Below are positions 52,808 to 61,648 of a DNA stretch of 61,649 nucleotides, one piece after another; position 1 is the first letter of the stretch, and every line of letters begins with the position of its first letter. This stretch comes from CAZVNZ01 sp964628515. Its GTDB lineage: Bacteria > Bacillota > Clostridia > Christensenellales > Christensenellaceae. The notes beneath the pieces were generated by a model. It was not told the origin of the DNA. It did not search any database and saw only the letters and a program-made list of their open reading frames with translations. A program made the position numbers and the translations under genes. The stretch lies in contig CAZVNZ010000018.1 of NCBI GenBank assembly GCA_964628515.1, positions 1 through 61,649 of the forward strand. The letters are read 5' to 3'.

Positions 52808-53450
52808 TTTTTAAACACCTCTCTAACGCATTAATATCTATATTTTCCTGACTAAAGCCTGTACTTTGTACAGTAATATTTATTAGTTGCACTCTGCCGT
52901 AGCCTCTTGTACCGCTACCCCCTAAATAATCCATATGCAATAATTCTATGGCATCCCTAAGTAATTCAAAATCTTTGTTGATGTCTGCATTTTCGTAGTA
53001 ATTGTACACCAATTTAAACACAAACTCGCTTCCTGCCACTACTCGCTCTTGTTGTCTTGGGTTTGCCACAAGGGAGGTTCTGTCAATAGTGTTTTCAAAT
53101 TTTATTTCTGTGTATAATAAATCTGTGGATGCTTTTTTAAGCATTTGCGCACTTTGTTTTGTTAAAAAACTATCGTAATACTGAAGTCTGCTGTTTCTAA
53201 AGCCATCATCCGTATGCCCAAACAGTTTTTTAATATCCGCTTCCTCATATTTTTTGCTTGTTTCCAGTAAATAACGCATTTTGCCTTTTAAACTGCTCCC
53301 CGGAATTATTGGTTGCATAGTTAAGCTATCCTTTACAACAAAGCTATCTACCGCACCTATAGCGGAATAGGCATTTCCTGCACCTATGTGCATACCCGTT
53401 AAAATTTTAGCGGTTGCCGAAATTTCGATTTTTTCTATTAATTTTTCCAT
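52773..53450 (-). CDS. csm3: Csm3, backbone RAMP with RNA-cleaving Asp
   Basis: This 225-residue protein forms the repeating backbone on the crRNA and cuts bound target RNA every six nt. The catalytic Asp is D35 in SAIGAVDSFVVKD, at the conserved place; IIPGSSLKGKMRYLLE and the C-terminal LGGSGTRGYGRVQL loop are family features. The gene begins at a TAATG overlap with csm2 and overlaps csm4 by 35 nt. Length is typical, and the RNA-cutting activity looks intact. Confidence 0.95.
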   Translation of the reverse strand: MEKLIEKIEISATAKILTGMHIGAGNAYSAIGAVDSFVVKDSLTMQPIIPGSSLKGKMRYLLETSKKYEEADIKKLFGHTDDGFRNSRLQYYDSFLTKQSAQMLKKASTDLLYTEIKFENTIDRTSLVANPRQQERVVAGSEFVFKLVYNYYENADINKDFELLRDAIELLHMDYLGGSGTRGYGRVQLINITVQSTGFSQENIDINALERCLKNAKNNPLYSEV

Positions 53451-53830
53451 TATTCTTTTCCTCCCACAAATTTATGATAAGCAACAAGTGCTTCTACGTA
53501 TTTTGCAAACCTATCGTATTCTTCCATGCCCTTAGCTGCGTATTCTATCCAGTTTAGTAACTCGGCTTTTTCGTAAAAACCTTTTAGTTCTTTGGCTTTA
53601 TACACCAATTTTGCCTTTAGGAAAAGTATTTTGCTTTCTAAACCGGTATTAAAAGCCCTTTCTTGCTCCTCTTTGCTCTCAAGTTTTAACCCGCTTATCT
53701 CGTCGGATAGGGAATTAACCATAGCTAAAAAATTTCTTAGTTGAGATGTAGTGGGCAAAGAACCGTCTCCTTTGCATTTTGTGCATACTTCTTCCGCTCG
53801 TTTTACATATTCTTCCTTTGAGTAATCCAT
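53450..53830 (-). CDS. csm2: Csm2, small helical subunit
   Basis: This 126-residue all-helical protein has the features of Csm2: GSLPTTSQLRNFLAMVNSL at the N-terminus and KLVYKAKELKGFYEKAELL in the middle. It lines the inner filament of the III-A complex beside Csm3 and touches the target RNA. Both ends overlap neighbours through TAATG, so the ratio of subunits is set by coupled translation. Confidence 0.92.
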   Translation of the reverse strand: MDYSKEEYVKRAEEVCTKCKGDGSLPTTSQLRNFLAMVNSLSDEISGLKLESKEEQERAFNTGLESKILFLKAKLVYKAKELKGFYEKAELLNWIEYAAKGMEEYDRFAKYVEALVAYHKFVGGKE

Positions 53831-56235
53831 TAATTATTTCCTCCTCTTTGTAAATATACAAACAGCATTAGCGCTGTTATTAACTCCTGTTTGGCATTTA
53901 ATGCCCAGCTCATTATGTTTTTTCTGAAATCATCATAAGTTTGAATTTTATTAGTGTTGCTTGGTTTTGCACGAGCAACAAAATAAGCAATTTTTGCCAT
54001 ATTTACATTTTTTTGGGTAAGCAGGTTTACTAACCTATATATTGCCGAAGTGCCTATAAACAATTTACTGCCGTTTTCCTCGTCTGTGTCTATCCAACTT
54101 TGTAATTGTTTTAACTTTGTATTGCAAACATCGTTAATAAATTTATCCCATTTATATACATGATTAACGGTGTAGTCGTTGGAATTTTCCTCCTTTTCGT
54201 ATTCACCCTTAATTTTACTGCTACCGAAAAGTGCTATGGAATTTTTATCGTTTGCTTTTGCGTCCCCTTCAAGCTCTCCCGTTATTCTTGCCATTTGAGA
54301 AATCGGAAATTTACCGTCAAACATTCCAAACCCTGCGGAAAATGTTAGTTTTTCACACGTAAATTTAGCAAAACTATTATATAAGTCTATGCCAAACTCT
54401 AAAACATCCTGCCATTCTCCTACCACAAAAACATCATCACCACCCGAATAAATAACAGATATTTTTCGAGGCTCGTTGGTTTTTTCTTCATACTTTAAGC
54501 TAAACTGCCAGTCTATAAAGCCATTTGCTATTTTATTTATTATGCTCTTAAAAAAATGAGACAGCATTACCGAAAGCATTTCACTTCTTGTTAGCGTGTT
54601 GTGTTTTTCTTCTTTTATTCCTTTAGAAAACAACTGCCCTAAATTATCCACGTCTGCCCTAAGCACACCTAATCTTTTAATACCGGTGCTACTATTTGCA
54701 TATTTATCAAATGTAAATTGGTTTGCGTGTACGTAATTTCCCATTGCTAAGTTGATGCTGTCAAAGGGCAGAATATGGGAGTTTATTGCATAGGCAAATT
54801 CTTTTGTTTTTGTTATGTTTTCAAGTGTTGGTATTAAATAATAATTTTTGTCAAAAACAGACGGCAACTCTATGCTTAATTCTTCCTTTTTATTTTGAAC
54901 TTTAAACAGGTATCTTTCTTTGGATTTTTGTTGTTCTTCCAAAAAAGTTTTATTTAAAAATCCGCCTAAATTTTCTAAATCTCTGCAATTTTGGCATATG
55001 TATGCGCCCTCTTCTTCTATTACGGTTTTATTTGAAACTCCACATATACTGCACTCCTTATTTTCGTCGCCTTCTTTTATTTTCAGTAATTGGGATAGTT
55101 GCGTTGCAGAGTACCTGTTTAGTTTGCCCTTTGAGACTTCTCTGCTTGCATTTGCAAAAACACTTGCGATTGTATCGTCCTCTCCCATCATCTTTAAAGC
55201 GGAAAATTCTGCTATACCAAATTCTATGTACAGCTCTGTACTGTATTTTTTTATGAACCAGTTATTAATATCCTCTTTTGCTTTATTAATACTATCTTTT
55301 GTTTCCGTTGTATTAGGCAATAACAGATAAAAATGTCCGCCTCCGGAGTAAAGCAGATTAGCACGAGTTAAATAGAGTTTTTCCAGTATTTTATCTATAA
55401 TGTGCTCTGCATAAATCTCCAATGTAAAGGAACGTGCTTTTAGCGTTTTTGCTGCTTTTGATGATTTTATTGTGTATATATAGTTTTGTATTCCGGAAAT
55501 ATCCGCATTTAGCAAGATAAACATATTTTCTTTTCTGCTTTTTGATTTATTTGTATAACAAAAATCTTTATAGTTTTCTATATTATTTGATGCAAAGTAT
55601 AAAAACATACAAGCCGAAATTGCCGTTGTAAGTTTTAGATGGCTATATAGGGAAATATCCGGTATTTCTGCAACACAAGTTGATGAAGGAACATAAGAAG
55701 TAATGTATTTTAATATGCTTAAGAGCTTATTTGGCTCAAAAGTATTTAAATCTGCATTTTTCATATGATTTTCCAACAAATCGTTTAGTTGCTCGTATTT
55801 ATCTTTTGATGCTACAATATCATCAAAATTAACGGGGAAATTTGCCTCTGTTTGTAATTCTAAATCCCATTTGCGTAATTTGTAGGCATATTTTGTAGGT
55901 TTATCTATCAGGTTAAAAACACTTTTTAGCGCCGTTTTAGAATCAAAACCCACAGTATCTTCTATTTTTCTTCTGTCGCAACCGGCGGCTATGTTGTCTG
56001 CCTCGCAAACTATGTATGCTAAGTGGTTTTTTTCTAATTTACTTGTTGATAGATCTGCTTCGTGATGATTACCTACGATTTCTCTTAATAAATCCATCTC
56101 TTCGTAGTAAATATTCATTGTTTCAAAAAAATCCACGGAATTTTGCGAGTGGGTACCGCCCCGTCCCTTACGGATTATCAGCTTTCCAATATCGTGAAAA
56201 ATGCTCCCGTAAAACAATAGTTCTAAATTATTCAT
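53830..56235 (-). CDS. cas10: Cas10/Csm1, HD nuclease and cyclic oligoadenylate synthase
   Basis: This 801-residue large subunit begins with an HD domain (H14-D15 in FYGSIFHDIGKL; more ligands at GGTHSQNSVDFF and GNHHEAD), the single-strand DNase. A first palm-like domain (about 235-370) follows, then a four-Cys zinc finger (CSICG and CQNC, about 395-420). The second palm (about 520-710) has the GGDD cyclase motif in VIYSGGDDVFVVG (about 597). Both catalytic motifs are intact, so DNA cutting and cyclic oligoadenylate synthesis are expected on target RNA binding. These products would activate Csm6 and possibly the CARF nuclease at 38844-40016. Confidence 0.97.
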   Translation of the reverse strand: MNNLELLFYGSIFHDIGKLIIRKGRGGTHSQNSVDFFETMNIYYEEMDLLREIVGNHHEADLSTSKLEKNHLAYIVCEADNIAAGCDRRKIEDTVGFDSKTALKSVFNLIDKPTKYAYKLRKWDLELQTEANFPVNFDDIVASKDKYEQLNDLLENHMKNADLNTFEPNKLLSILKYITSYVPSSTCVAEIPDISLYSHLKLTTAISACMFLYFASNNIENYKDFCYTNKSKSRKENMFILLNADISGIQNYIYTIKSSKAAKTLKARSFTLEIYAEHIIDKILEKLYLTRANLLYSGGGHFYLLLPNTTETKDSINKAKEDINNWFIKKYSTELYIEFGIAEFSALKMMGEDDTIASVFANASREVSKGKLNRYSATQLSQLLKIKEGDENKECSICGVSNKTVIEEEGAYICQNCRDLENLGGFLNKTFLEEQQKSKERYLFKVQNKKEELSIELPSVFDKNYYLIPTLENITKTKEFAYAINSHILPFDSINLAMGNYVHANQFTFDKYANSSTGIKRLGVLRADVDNLGQLFSKGIKEEKHNTLTRSEMLSVMLSHFFKSIINKIANGFIDWQFSLKYEEKTNEPRKISVIYSGGDDVFVVGEWQDVLEFGIDLYNSFAKFTCEKLTFSAGFGMFDGKFPISQMARITGELEGDAKANDKNSIALFGSSKIKGEYEKEENSNDYTVNHVYKWDKFINDVCNTKLKQLQSWIDTDEENGSKLFIGTSAIYRLVNLLTQKNVNMAKIAYFVARAKPSNTNKIQTYDDFRKNIMSWALNAKQELITALMLFVYLQRGGNN

Positions 56236-56267
56236 TAATAAACCCCTCCGTTTTATTATTATTTACT

Positions 56268-57617
56268 TTAAAGCAGTTTTATAATTTTAGTATTGTAGTG
56301 TTTGTATTCGTTGAAAACATCTCTTCTTACCCCTAAGACTTCCTGCATTAGTTTTTCTAAAATGCGTAATATTTTATCAAGGGTAAAGGTGGTTTGCTTT
56401 TCTATAAAATGTTTATCGATTTTTTCAATATTATGGGCAATTACATTTCTTATTTCTTTTTCTACTGTTCTGAGATTTTCGAAATTTTCGCTTACTGTCT
56501 TATTGTTTGGATGATTGGTAGCAGCATCGAAAAAATTTATCAACTTAAGTAAAAAATCAAAGTTAATATATCTGCGTTCTCCAATTTCCTCTCTAAACTC
56601 CAAACATAGATATTGGTGCAACTGCGGAAAGTTAGTTTCTATTTTGCTTTCTGAAATATATATTTGGGGCTTGTTTGCATCTTTAGATTTTTCTTTGCTT
56701 TTATCTGTTTTGCTATTACATAGTTTTGAGATTACATCAAATTTAAAATTATTTAATAAGTAAAGGCGTGCTAATTCGCATAAAATAGGTGATATTTTAA
56801 TAAGGCAATCGCTTATTTCTTCATTTTGCGCTTTTACTCTCATTATTAAATAATATTCCAATAGATTTCTTTCTTTTCCAATGGGTAGGGGTAGCTTAAT
56901 TATTTCGTTGTCTATACTGTACAAATCAAAGTTATAGCGTAAATACAAGTTATATATTAATGCTAAAGCCTCCTTAGATATATAGCCTTGTGAGTTGTTA
57001 GCCAAATAATATGCACCGTTATAATCGTAATTATTAATTAGCTCTTTTATTCTTTCTTTTGCAAATTTTCCTACAAAGTTATTTAGTTTTACCTCTTTAC
57101 ATCTGTTTGTCGATAAATCCCCGTCGTTGTCTATTAGATTTTTCATACATTCTTCGAAATTGAAATCCTCTGTTAAATATCCGCCTTTGGTGTTTGCACT
57201 GTTTTCCGGAGTTGCAACTTGAATTGCAAATACAGGAAATTCTATTGTTGAAGAAATTGTACATAAAGCGGCAATCATTTGGGGTGTTCCCGATGAAATA
57301 TTGATTAACAACGTAGCATCGCTGTTTTCTTCGTGCAGTTTTCTTATTTCCTTTTCAAACACATCTATGTAAATTTCAAAATCGTTAGCTTTTTTTATAT
57401 TGTGTTTGGAAAGTTTTAACTCGCATTTTGGACATATTACCTTGGCAAATTTAGTGTACATATTGCTATTTTCTTCCTTTTTTGCCATTTCGCTTGTTAA
57501 AAACAGTATGGCTTTTGAAGGCGAAAAATGCCTTAAAATGTGCAACATTGGTCCGTCGTAATCGGCTCTTATGGGGTCTGTTGTTCCTATGGGGCTAAAT
57601 AATACGCAATTTTTCAT
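56268..57617 (-). CDS. csm6: Csm6, CARF-HEPN ribonuclease
   Basis: This 449-residue protein has an N-terminal CARF domain (about 1-160), with LFSPIGTTDPIRADYDGPML and LINISSGTPQMIAALC, the pattern that binds cyclic oligoadenylate, and a C-terminal HEPN domain (about 300-440). The HEPN motif RxxxxH is intact in VEKEIRNVIAHN (Arg and His about 395-400). It is a non-specific single-strand RNase switched on by Cas10 product. It is the first gene of the leftward cas operon, 33 nt before cas10. GAGGTAAC precedes its ATG. Confidence 0.93.
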   Translation of the reverse strand: MKNCVLFSPIGTTDPIRADYDGPMLHILRHFSPSKAILFLTSEMAKKEENSNMYTKFAKVICPKCELKLSKHNIKKANDFEIYIDVFEKEIRKLHEENSDATLLINISSGTPQMIAALCTISSTIEFPVFAIQVATPENSANTKGGYLTEDFNFEECMKNLIDNDGDLSTNRCKEVKLNNFVGKFAKERIKELINNYDYNGAYYLANNSQGYISKEALALIYNLYLRYNFDLYSIDNEIIKLPLPIGKERNLLEYYLIMRVKAQNEEISDCLIKISPILCELARLYLLNNFKFDVISKLCNSKTDKSKEKSKDANKPQIYISESKIETNFPQLHQYLCLEFREEIGERRYINFDFLLKLINFFDAATNHPNNKTVSENFENLRTVEKEIRNVIAHNIEKIDKHFIEKQTTFTLDKILRILEKLMQEVLGVRRDVFNEYKHYNTKIIKLL

Positions 57618-58069
57618 ATGTTACCTCGCAAAAAAATTTTTACAACAATAAACAATATACTCGAAATGTATTTTTGATTATATCATATTATAATTACATA
57701 AGTTGGCATTTTTCTAAAAAAATAAAGCAAATAAATTAAAAATGGCATATGATTGTTTGCGTGGTATTTTAATTGGAATTTGTGAAAAAATGGTATCTGT
57801 TTGCATATTTGATTAGAATCATACAATGAATACCTTTTGGTGCAAATATAGTTTTATACTCGCAACACAACAGACGTATACTTCGGCACAAGGCAGGGCA
57901 TAACCCTTAAATACGGCGCAAAATAAAACAGTGTCCGTATGAAAGATTCTCACTTCCTTTACGAACACCGTTACTGGTCTGGGTGACAGGAATTGAAATT
58001 GTAAAGGCATAATGGCGTAACCATTTTAAATAAAGGTTTTTATGCAAATATATCTAAAAAAGCAACCCA
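57618..58069. promoter_or_regulatory. csm6 promoter region and possible attachment site
   Basis: This 452-bp gap holds no gene I can support. On the minus strand an extended -10, TGATATAAT (57685-57677), lies about 60 nt before csm6 and is the likely promoter of the whole cas operon. At 57975-57997 is a sequence that reads like the reverse complement of a tRNA 3' end, listed separately. The stretch 57740-57850 contains loosely repeated TGGTATTTTAA-like blocks of no clear use. Confidence 0.5.
57975..57997 (-). other. tRNA 3'-end-like fragment, candidate att site
   Basis: The minus strand gives TTCAATTCCTGT followed by CACCCAGACCA. This fits the T-loop, second T-stem strand, seven acceptor bases, discriminator and CCA of a tRNA. 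The rest of a tRNA does not follow, so it is not a gene. It lies 73 bp downstream of an integrase stop, where an att copy of a tRNA-targeting element is expected. Confidence 0.4.
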
Positions 58070-59173
58070 CTATTTAACCCATTTTGCAATTTCGTTATTG
58101 ATTAATTCGGCTGTAAGCTGTTTTTCTCCCTGTATTTCGTGTCCGTACTGCCCGAAGGTATCCATAACCTCCGAATGCCCTATTTGTTGCTTTAAAAGCT
58201 CTTTAGGCACGGTTTTACACATAGATATAAAAGTGTGCCTTAATTCGTGCAGGGAAATTGGTTTTTTAAGGTTGGAACTTGCGTATTTTACCCATTCTTT
58301 GTATATTCTGTTAGAATTAGATATTTCTCCTGATTTAGCAGGAAACAAATACATTGATATTAACCCGGATTCTTTAAGCATTTTTTGTTGCTCTGTAATT
58401 ATTTTTTGTGCAATATCATATAAATAAAAATTACGAACGGCATTTGCGTTTTTGCCTTTGGTGAGTTCGTTGTACTTATTTACAGATTCACGAATATACA
58501 GCATATTGGTGTCCGCATCGTAATCTCTTTTAAGTTGCAATGCCACCAGCTCACCTCTGCGTAGACCTGTTACAACAAAAAATCTAAAAGCATTAATATA
58601 CCATTCTTTTTGCATTTTTCCCTTAACTTCTCTTGTATCTACGGAAAAAAGAATTTTTAAGTCTTCAAGTTGTAATATTTCTTTTTCTTTTTTTAAAGAA
58701 TTCTTTGGGATATATAAATTTTCTAAGTGGAGCGAAAAGGCATTACACTTTCTTGCGTACTTAGTAAATTGCAAAATACAAGCACGTATGTTGTTAATGG
58801 TTTTTTGTGCCTTTCCGTCTGAATATGCTTTTATAAGTATGTTTTGAAAATCTTGCTCGGACAAGCTGTTCATCTTTTTATATTCTATTGCAGGCAACAG
58901 CCAATTATTAATTATACCCTTAATGTTGCTGTAATTGCCTGTGCTTGTTGTAGATTGTAGCTCGGTTAGCCAGGCGCTTAACAGTTTACCTGCTTTTATG
59001 CTATCGTCAATATTTTCATCTAAAAAGGCATCCGCTTTTTTGTGGCACTCTCGCATTCCTGCACGCCAACGCACCGCTAATGTAAATGTTTTTCGCACTC
59101 CGTCTTTTTGAACTTTTATTTGCCAACGATTATGTTTTTCAAGCCATATCGCTTGATTTATTCGTTTGCCCAT
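58070..59173 (-). CDS. Phage-type tyrosine recombinase (integrase)
   Basis: This 367-residue protein has an N-terminal arm-binding AP2-like part (1-60), a core-binding SAM-like domain (about 65-170), and a catalytic domain with Arg in VVTGLRRGELVALQ, HELRHTF for His and Arg, GHSEVMDT for the second His, and Tyr in FGQYGHE near residue 345. All catalytic residues appear present. It would excise or integrate an element that extends to the right, since TA genes, a repressor and a small divergent gene follow. Position next to the CRISPR locus suggests the locus flank is an insertion hot spot. Confidence 0.9.
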   Translation of the reverse strand: MGKRINQAIWLEKHNRWQIKVQKDGVRKTFTLAVRWRAGMRECHKKADAFLDENIDDSIKAGKLLSAWLTELQSTTSTGNYSNIKGIINNWLLPAIEYKKMNSLSEQDFQNILIKAYSDGKAQKTINNIRACILQFTKYARKCNAFSLHLENLYIPKNSLKKEKEILQLEDLKILFSVDTREVKGKMQKEWYINAFRFFVVTGLRRGELVALQLKRDYDADTNMLYIRESVNKYNELTKGKNANAVRNFYLYDIAQKIITEQQKMLKESGLISMYLFPAKSGEISNSNRIYKEWVKYASSNLKKPISLHELRHTFISMCKTVPKELLKQQIGHSEVMDTFGQYGHEIQGEKQLTAELINNEIAKWVK

Positions 59174-59198
59174 ATTTTAACCTCGCAGATAAATATAA

Positions 59199-59504
59199 TT
59201 AGTTAAAAGACATACTGCTATTGCTTGTTGAGTTGCTGTGTTCGTACAGATAGCTTGGTGATATATCTATTTCTCCATCGCCCCAAACTGTTATTCCATA
59301 ATCTATATATACGGAGTTGAAAATATCTTTTTCTAACAATTTAGAAAAAGCAGGTTCACTCAGTAATGGTTTAAAATCAAATATCTTTGTTTCGCCTGTG
59401 TTAAAACGCAACCATAGCTTATAGTCGTCCATTGGCTTTACACCACTAATTTTTATCAAAGGTGTTTGATTTTCTGCATATGCAATATTTTCTTTTATAT
59501 ACAT
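59199..59504 (-). CDS. DUF2442 family protein
   Basis: This 101-residue protein shows the DUF2442 pattern: ISGVKPMDDYKLWLRFNTGETKIFDFKPLL, then YIDYGITVWGDGEIDISPSYLYE. Function is not established. It follows the DUF4160 gene by 10 nt. DUF4160 and DUF2442 genes are commonly paired in genomes in a TA-like fashion, often near mobile genes, but that is genomic association only. Confidence 0.75.
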   Translation of the reverse strand: MYIKENIAYAENQTPLIKISGVKPMDDYKLWLRFNTGETKIFDFKPLLSEPAFSKLLEKDIFNSVYIDYGITVWGDGEIDISPSYLYEHSNSTSNSSMSFN

Positions 59505-59514
59505 AGTTGCCTCC

Positions 59515-59781
59515 TTATCTTAACGGCTCTATTTTGCCAAAAGGCTCATTTTTAACAGCCTTATTCCAAGCGGTATACAACTCTTCTTCGTGAATAGTAG
59601 CCCAAGCCTGTACAAGTTTTAGTTGATTAACAGGCAGACTACCTGCAAGTAATTCGCCATCAACACATATCGATGCTTCATATTCCGCATAATATGCGTG
59701 AAAATGCGGTTTATTATGCTTAGTATTGTCAGAATAAATCATTTTAATAACTATGTTATAAAATCTACTTAACTCAGGCAT
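59515..59781 (-). CDS. DUF4160 family protein
   Basis: This 88-residue protein matches DUF4160: IKMIYSDNTKHNKPHFHAYY, ICVDGELLAGSLPV and ATIHEEELYTAWNKA. HFHA and the preceding Asp/Asn could bind metal. Function unknown. With the adjoining DUF2442 gene it forms a two-gene unit 36 nt downstream of a YoeB-type toxin. Confidence 0.78.
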   Translation of the reverse strand: MPELSRFYNIVIKMIYSDNTKHNKPHFHAYYAEYEASICVDGELLAGSLPVNQLKLVQAWATIHEEELYTAWNKAVKNEPFGKIEPLR

Positions 59782-59816
59782 TTTTTACTCCTAACTATTT
59801 TTAAAAAAAATCTTTA

Positions 59817-60083
59817 TTATTCATAGTGCGACCATAAACTTATTATTTTTATCGTATTTATTTCCTTATAAACCTCATATAAAAGCCTATGTTTAATGTT
59901 TATACGTCTTGAATATACTCCGCTCAAATCCCCTTTAAGTTTTTCAAAATTAGGTGGCATCATAAATGGGTTTTCTTTAATTAAATCTATTAGTGCCTTT
60001 GTTTTTTTGTCTAATTTTGCTTGTTTGAGCTTGTCTATGTCGGCAACGGCTCTTTTTGTATAGACAATATTATAACTCACCAA
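59817..60083 (-). CDS. YoeB/Txe family mRNA interferase toxin
   Basis: This 88-residue RelE-fold protein is of the Txe/YoeB group: VYTKRAVADIDKLKQAKLDKK, LKGDLSGVYSRRINIKHRLLYEV and the terminal IISLWSHYE, where Arg, His and Tyr match catalytic positions (the His and Tyr close to the C-terminus are the hallmark). It cuts mRNA on the ribosome. The start overlaps the antitoxin stop by 7 nt. Length is typical. Confidence 0.9.
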   Translation of the reverse strand: MVSYNIVYTKRAVADIDKLKQAKLDKKTKALIDLIKENPFMMPPNFEKLKGDLSGVYSRRINIKHRLLYEVYKEINTIKIISLWSHYE

Positions 60084-60334
60084 GTAACCTCATCTTCTGT
60101 GATGCACTCGCTTATAGGTGTGTTCATACCTTCTATTATATGCTCTTTCATTTGAGGTATAGAGGTTATATATAGCGTTTCCATCAGTCCATTATAGTCT
60201 TCCTCGCTTATAATTACGGCATTGCCCTCTTTTGTGTTTATTTGAATTGCCTCGTTGTACTTTACTGTGTTTTCAAGCATAGTAAATATGTTTTTTCTAA
60301 AATTCGTTATATTTGTGTTGTGCATCTTTGACAC
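60077..60334 (-). CDS. YefM/Phd family antitoxin
   Basis: This 85-residue protein has the YefM fold: TNITNFRKNIFTMLENTVKYNEAIQINTKEGNAVIISEEDYNGLMETLYI. The N-terminal half binds DNA and the acidic C-terminus (PISECITEDEVTW) wraps the toxin. The pair has a consensus promoter inside a long palindrome at 60330-60377. GGAGGTGTC, also part of that palindrome, is its ribosome site. Confidence 0.9.
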   Translation of the reverse strand: MSKMHNTNITNFRKNIFTMLENTVKYNEAIQINTKEGNAVIISEEDYNGLMETLYITSIPQMKEHIIEGMNTPISECITEDEVTW

Positions 60335-60377
60335 CTCCGTATATGTACATTATATGGTACGTATATGGAGGTGTCAA
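60330..60377 (-). promoter_or_regulatory. Promoter and palindromic operator of the yefM-yoeB pair
   Basis: On the minus strand TTGACA (60377-60372) and TATAAT (60354-60349) are 17 nt apart, a perfect vegetative promoter. A 19-bp inverted repeat, 60330-60348 with 60357-60375, has only two mismatches and covers both boxes and the ribosome site. It fits autoregulation by the antitoxin-toxin complex. Confidence 0.8.
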
Positions 60378-60396
60378 TAGAGAATATTTATACTTT

Positions 60397-61296
60397 CTAT
60401 TTTCTTTTTTTGTGAGATATTTTTGGTATTATTTTATCTTCAACTATAACTGTATCTTGATTAATGTGTGATACTGCATCTGGAATAATTGATGCTATTA
60501 CTCCGTTTTCAATATATGTATTAGCAGAGCCTTTAATTTTTTTCGCATCCAAAATCCCATTATCTTTAACCCTCAACAATTTAATGAACTGCTCTAATTC
60601 CTTTTTGCTCTCACTACTTAGTTTTTCTATTTCACAAAACAAGTCAACATCAGCTTGGGTTGATGTGTTCTTGTGGTTAACAGTAACTATGTCATTTGTT
60701 TTGATAGCATCTAAATCCGAGTGTTTAATTGCCATTATTACTTTACGCATTAGCTCAACGATTTCCAATGTTACTTCGTATTCTCTATACCTATATTTAT
60801 TATATTGTTTGTTTTTTAAATTACAAACTTCATCTATTTTGTAATCTTTAATATCTGAAAGTGAATTTTCTGCATTTATAGCCCAACCTAATAAAATGTT
60901 AATTGCTTGAGTCAAATAGTCAGCATAGTGTTTTTCGCTGTTTTGTTTAACAGATTTGCTCAACATATTCTCCGCAATAGATGATAAAATCATCTTAAAA
61001 TATGAACTTAGGTTAGGTTTTTCATCATTTATTAATTTTACCACTTCGGAATTGTCAACAATATGTATTATATTAAGCCAGTTTTCTGCATACATTCTTC
61101 CAACACCATTTTCTAACCATTCAGGATTAATGCTATACACAGCACATATAAACTTTATTATAGTATCAGATGGTCGCTACTTCTCAGATTCAATTCGACT
61201 AATAAATGAATTAGATAGACTTAATTCATTTGCGAATTGCATTTGTGTGAAATTCAGAGTTTTTCTTACTTTTTTTATTCTTTCACCTAATCCCAA
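60397..61296 (-). pseudogene. XRE family repressor interrupted by an in-frame TAG
   Basis: A continuous frame from TTG 61296 (GTGAGG five nt upstream) encodes an HTH_3/XRE DNA-binding domain: LGERIKKVRKTLNFTQMQFA, then SNSFISRIESEK. It is then broken by TAG at 61177-61179 and resumes in frame with RPSDTIIKFICAVYSINPEWLENG. The family normally reads through this place with K or R. The C-terminal part (to 60397) is about 250 residues with no recognised domain and a lysine-rich end. So either the repressor is inactivated by a point mutation, a base is wrong, or the stop is suppressed. It faces away from the small gene at 61415, the usual lysogeny-switch layout. Confidence 0.75.
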
Positions 61297-61414
61297 AATT
61301 GCCTCACTTTCGCAACATCAAATTATAATATATTTAAGTAAGTTAGTTTAACCGTACTTACCCAATAGGTATTATACCACAATCTCAATACCATTTCAAT
61401 TTGGAGGTAAACAA
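61297..61414. promoter_or_regulatory. Divergent switch region with palindromes
   Basis: Between the interrupted repressor and the small gene lie GTAAG and CTTAC half-sites (about 61337-61361) and a perfect palindrome GGTATTATACC (61368-61378) that contains a TATTAT -10-like box for the rightward gene. These are candidate operators of the XRE protein. Confidence 0.4.
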
Positions 61415-61648
61415 ATGGAATTCAAATTACAATTGTTAAAACTTGGAAAAACACAAGTAGACTTACTACACATTCTGCATAAACAAGGTTTTCCTAACCT
61501 ATCTTATGCTATTTTAAACGATTATATTAACAAAAAACGCAAAGGTGAACAGATGAGAAAAGTGATGGCATTGTGTGAGAATATAATTTCTCGTTGGGTG
61601 ATGTGGTACAATAAAAATGGACACTCCGAAGTCCAAGAGGTAAAATAA
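61415..61648 (+). CDS. Small element-borne protein, possible HTH
   Basis: This 77-residue protein starts at ATG 61415, with GGAGG at 61403-61407. It looks like the small helical proteins next to repressors in Clostridia elements: an N-terminal KLQLLKLGKTQVDLLHIL helix pair, then AILNDYINKKRKGEQMRKVM, which resembles a helix-turn-helix recognition stretch. No named family is certain. It is complete, ending 2 nt before the window edge region. It is divergent from the XRE gene and may be the first gene of the element's lytic or transfer side. Confidence 0.55.
   Translation: MEFKLQLLKLGKTQVDLLHILHKQGFPNLSYAILNDYINKKRKGEQMRKVMALCENIISRWVMWYNKNGHSEVQEVK

Noticed and set aside
57819..58010. 63-residue minus-strand frame near the integrase
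   Set aside because: No ribosome site, composition unlike neighbours, and it overlaps the tRNA-like fragment.
61177..61179. TAG read as pyrrolysine because methyltransferase-like genes are present
   Set aside because: The URO-D proteins are not the pyrrolysine-containing type, there is no pyl gene in the window, and the site is in a DNA-binding repressor.
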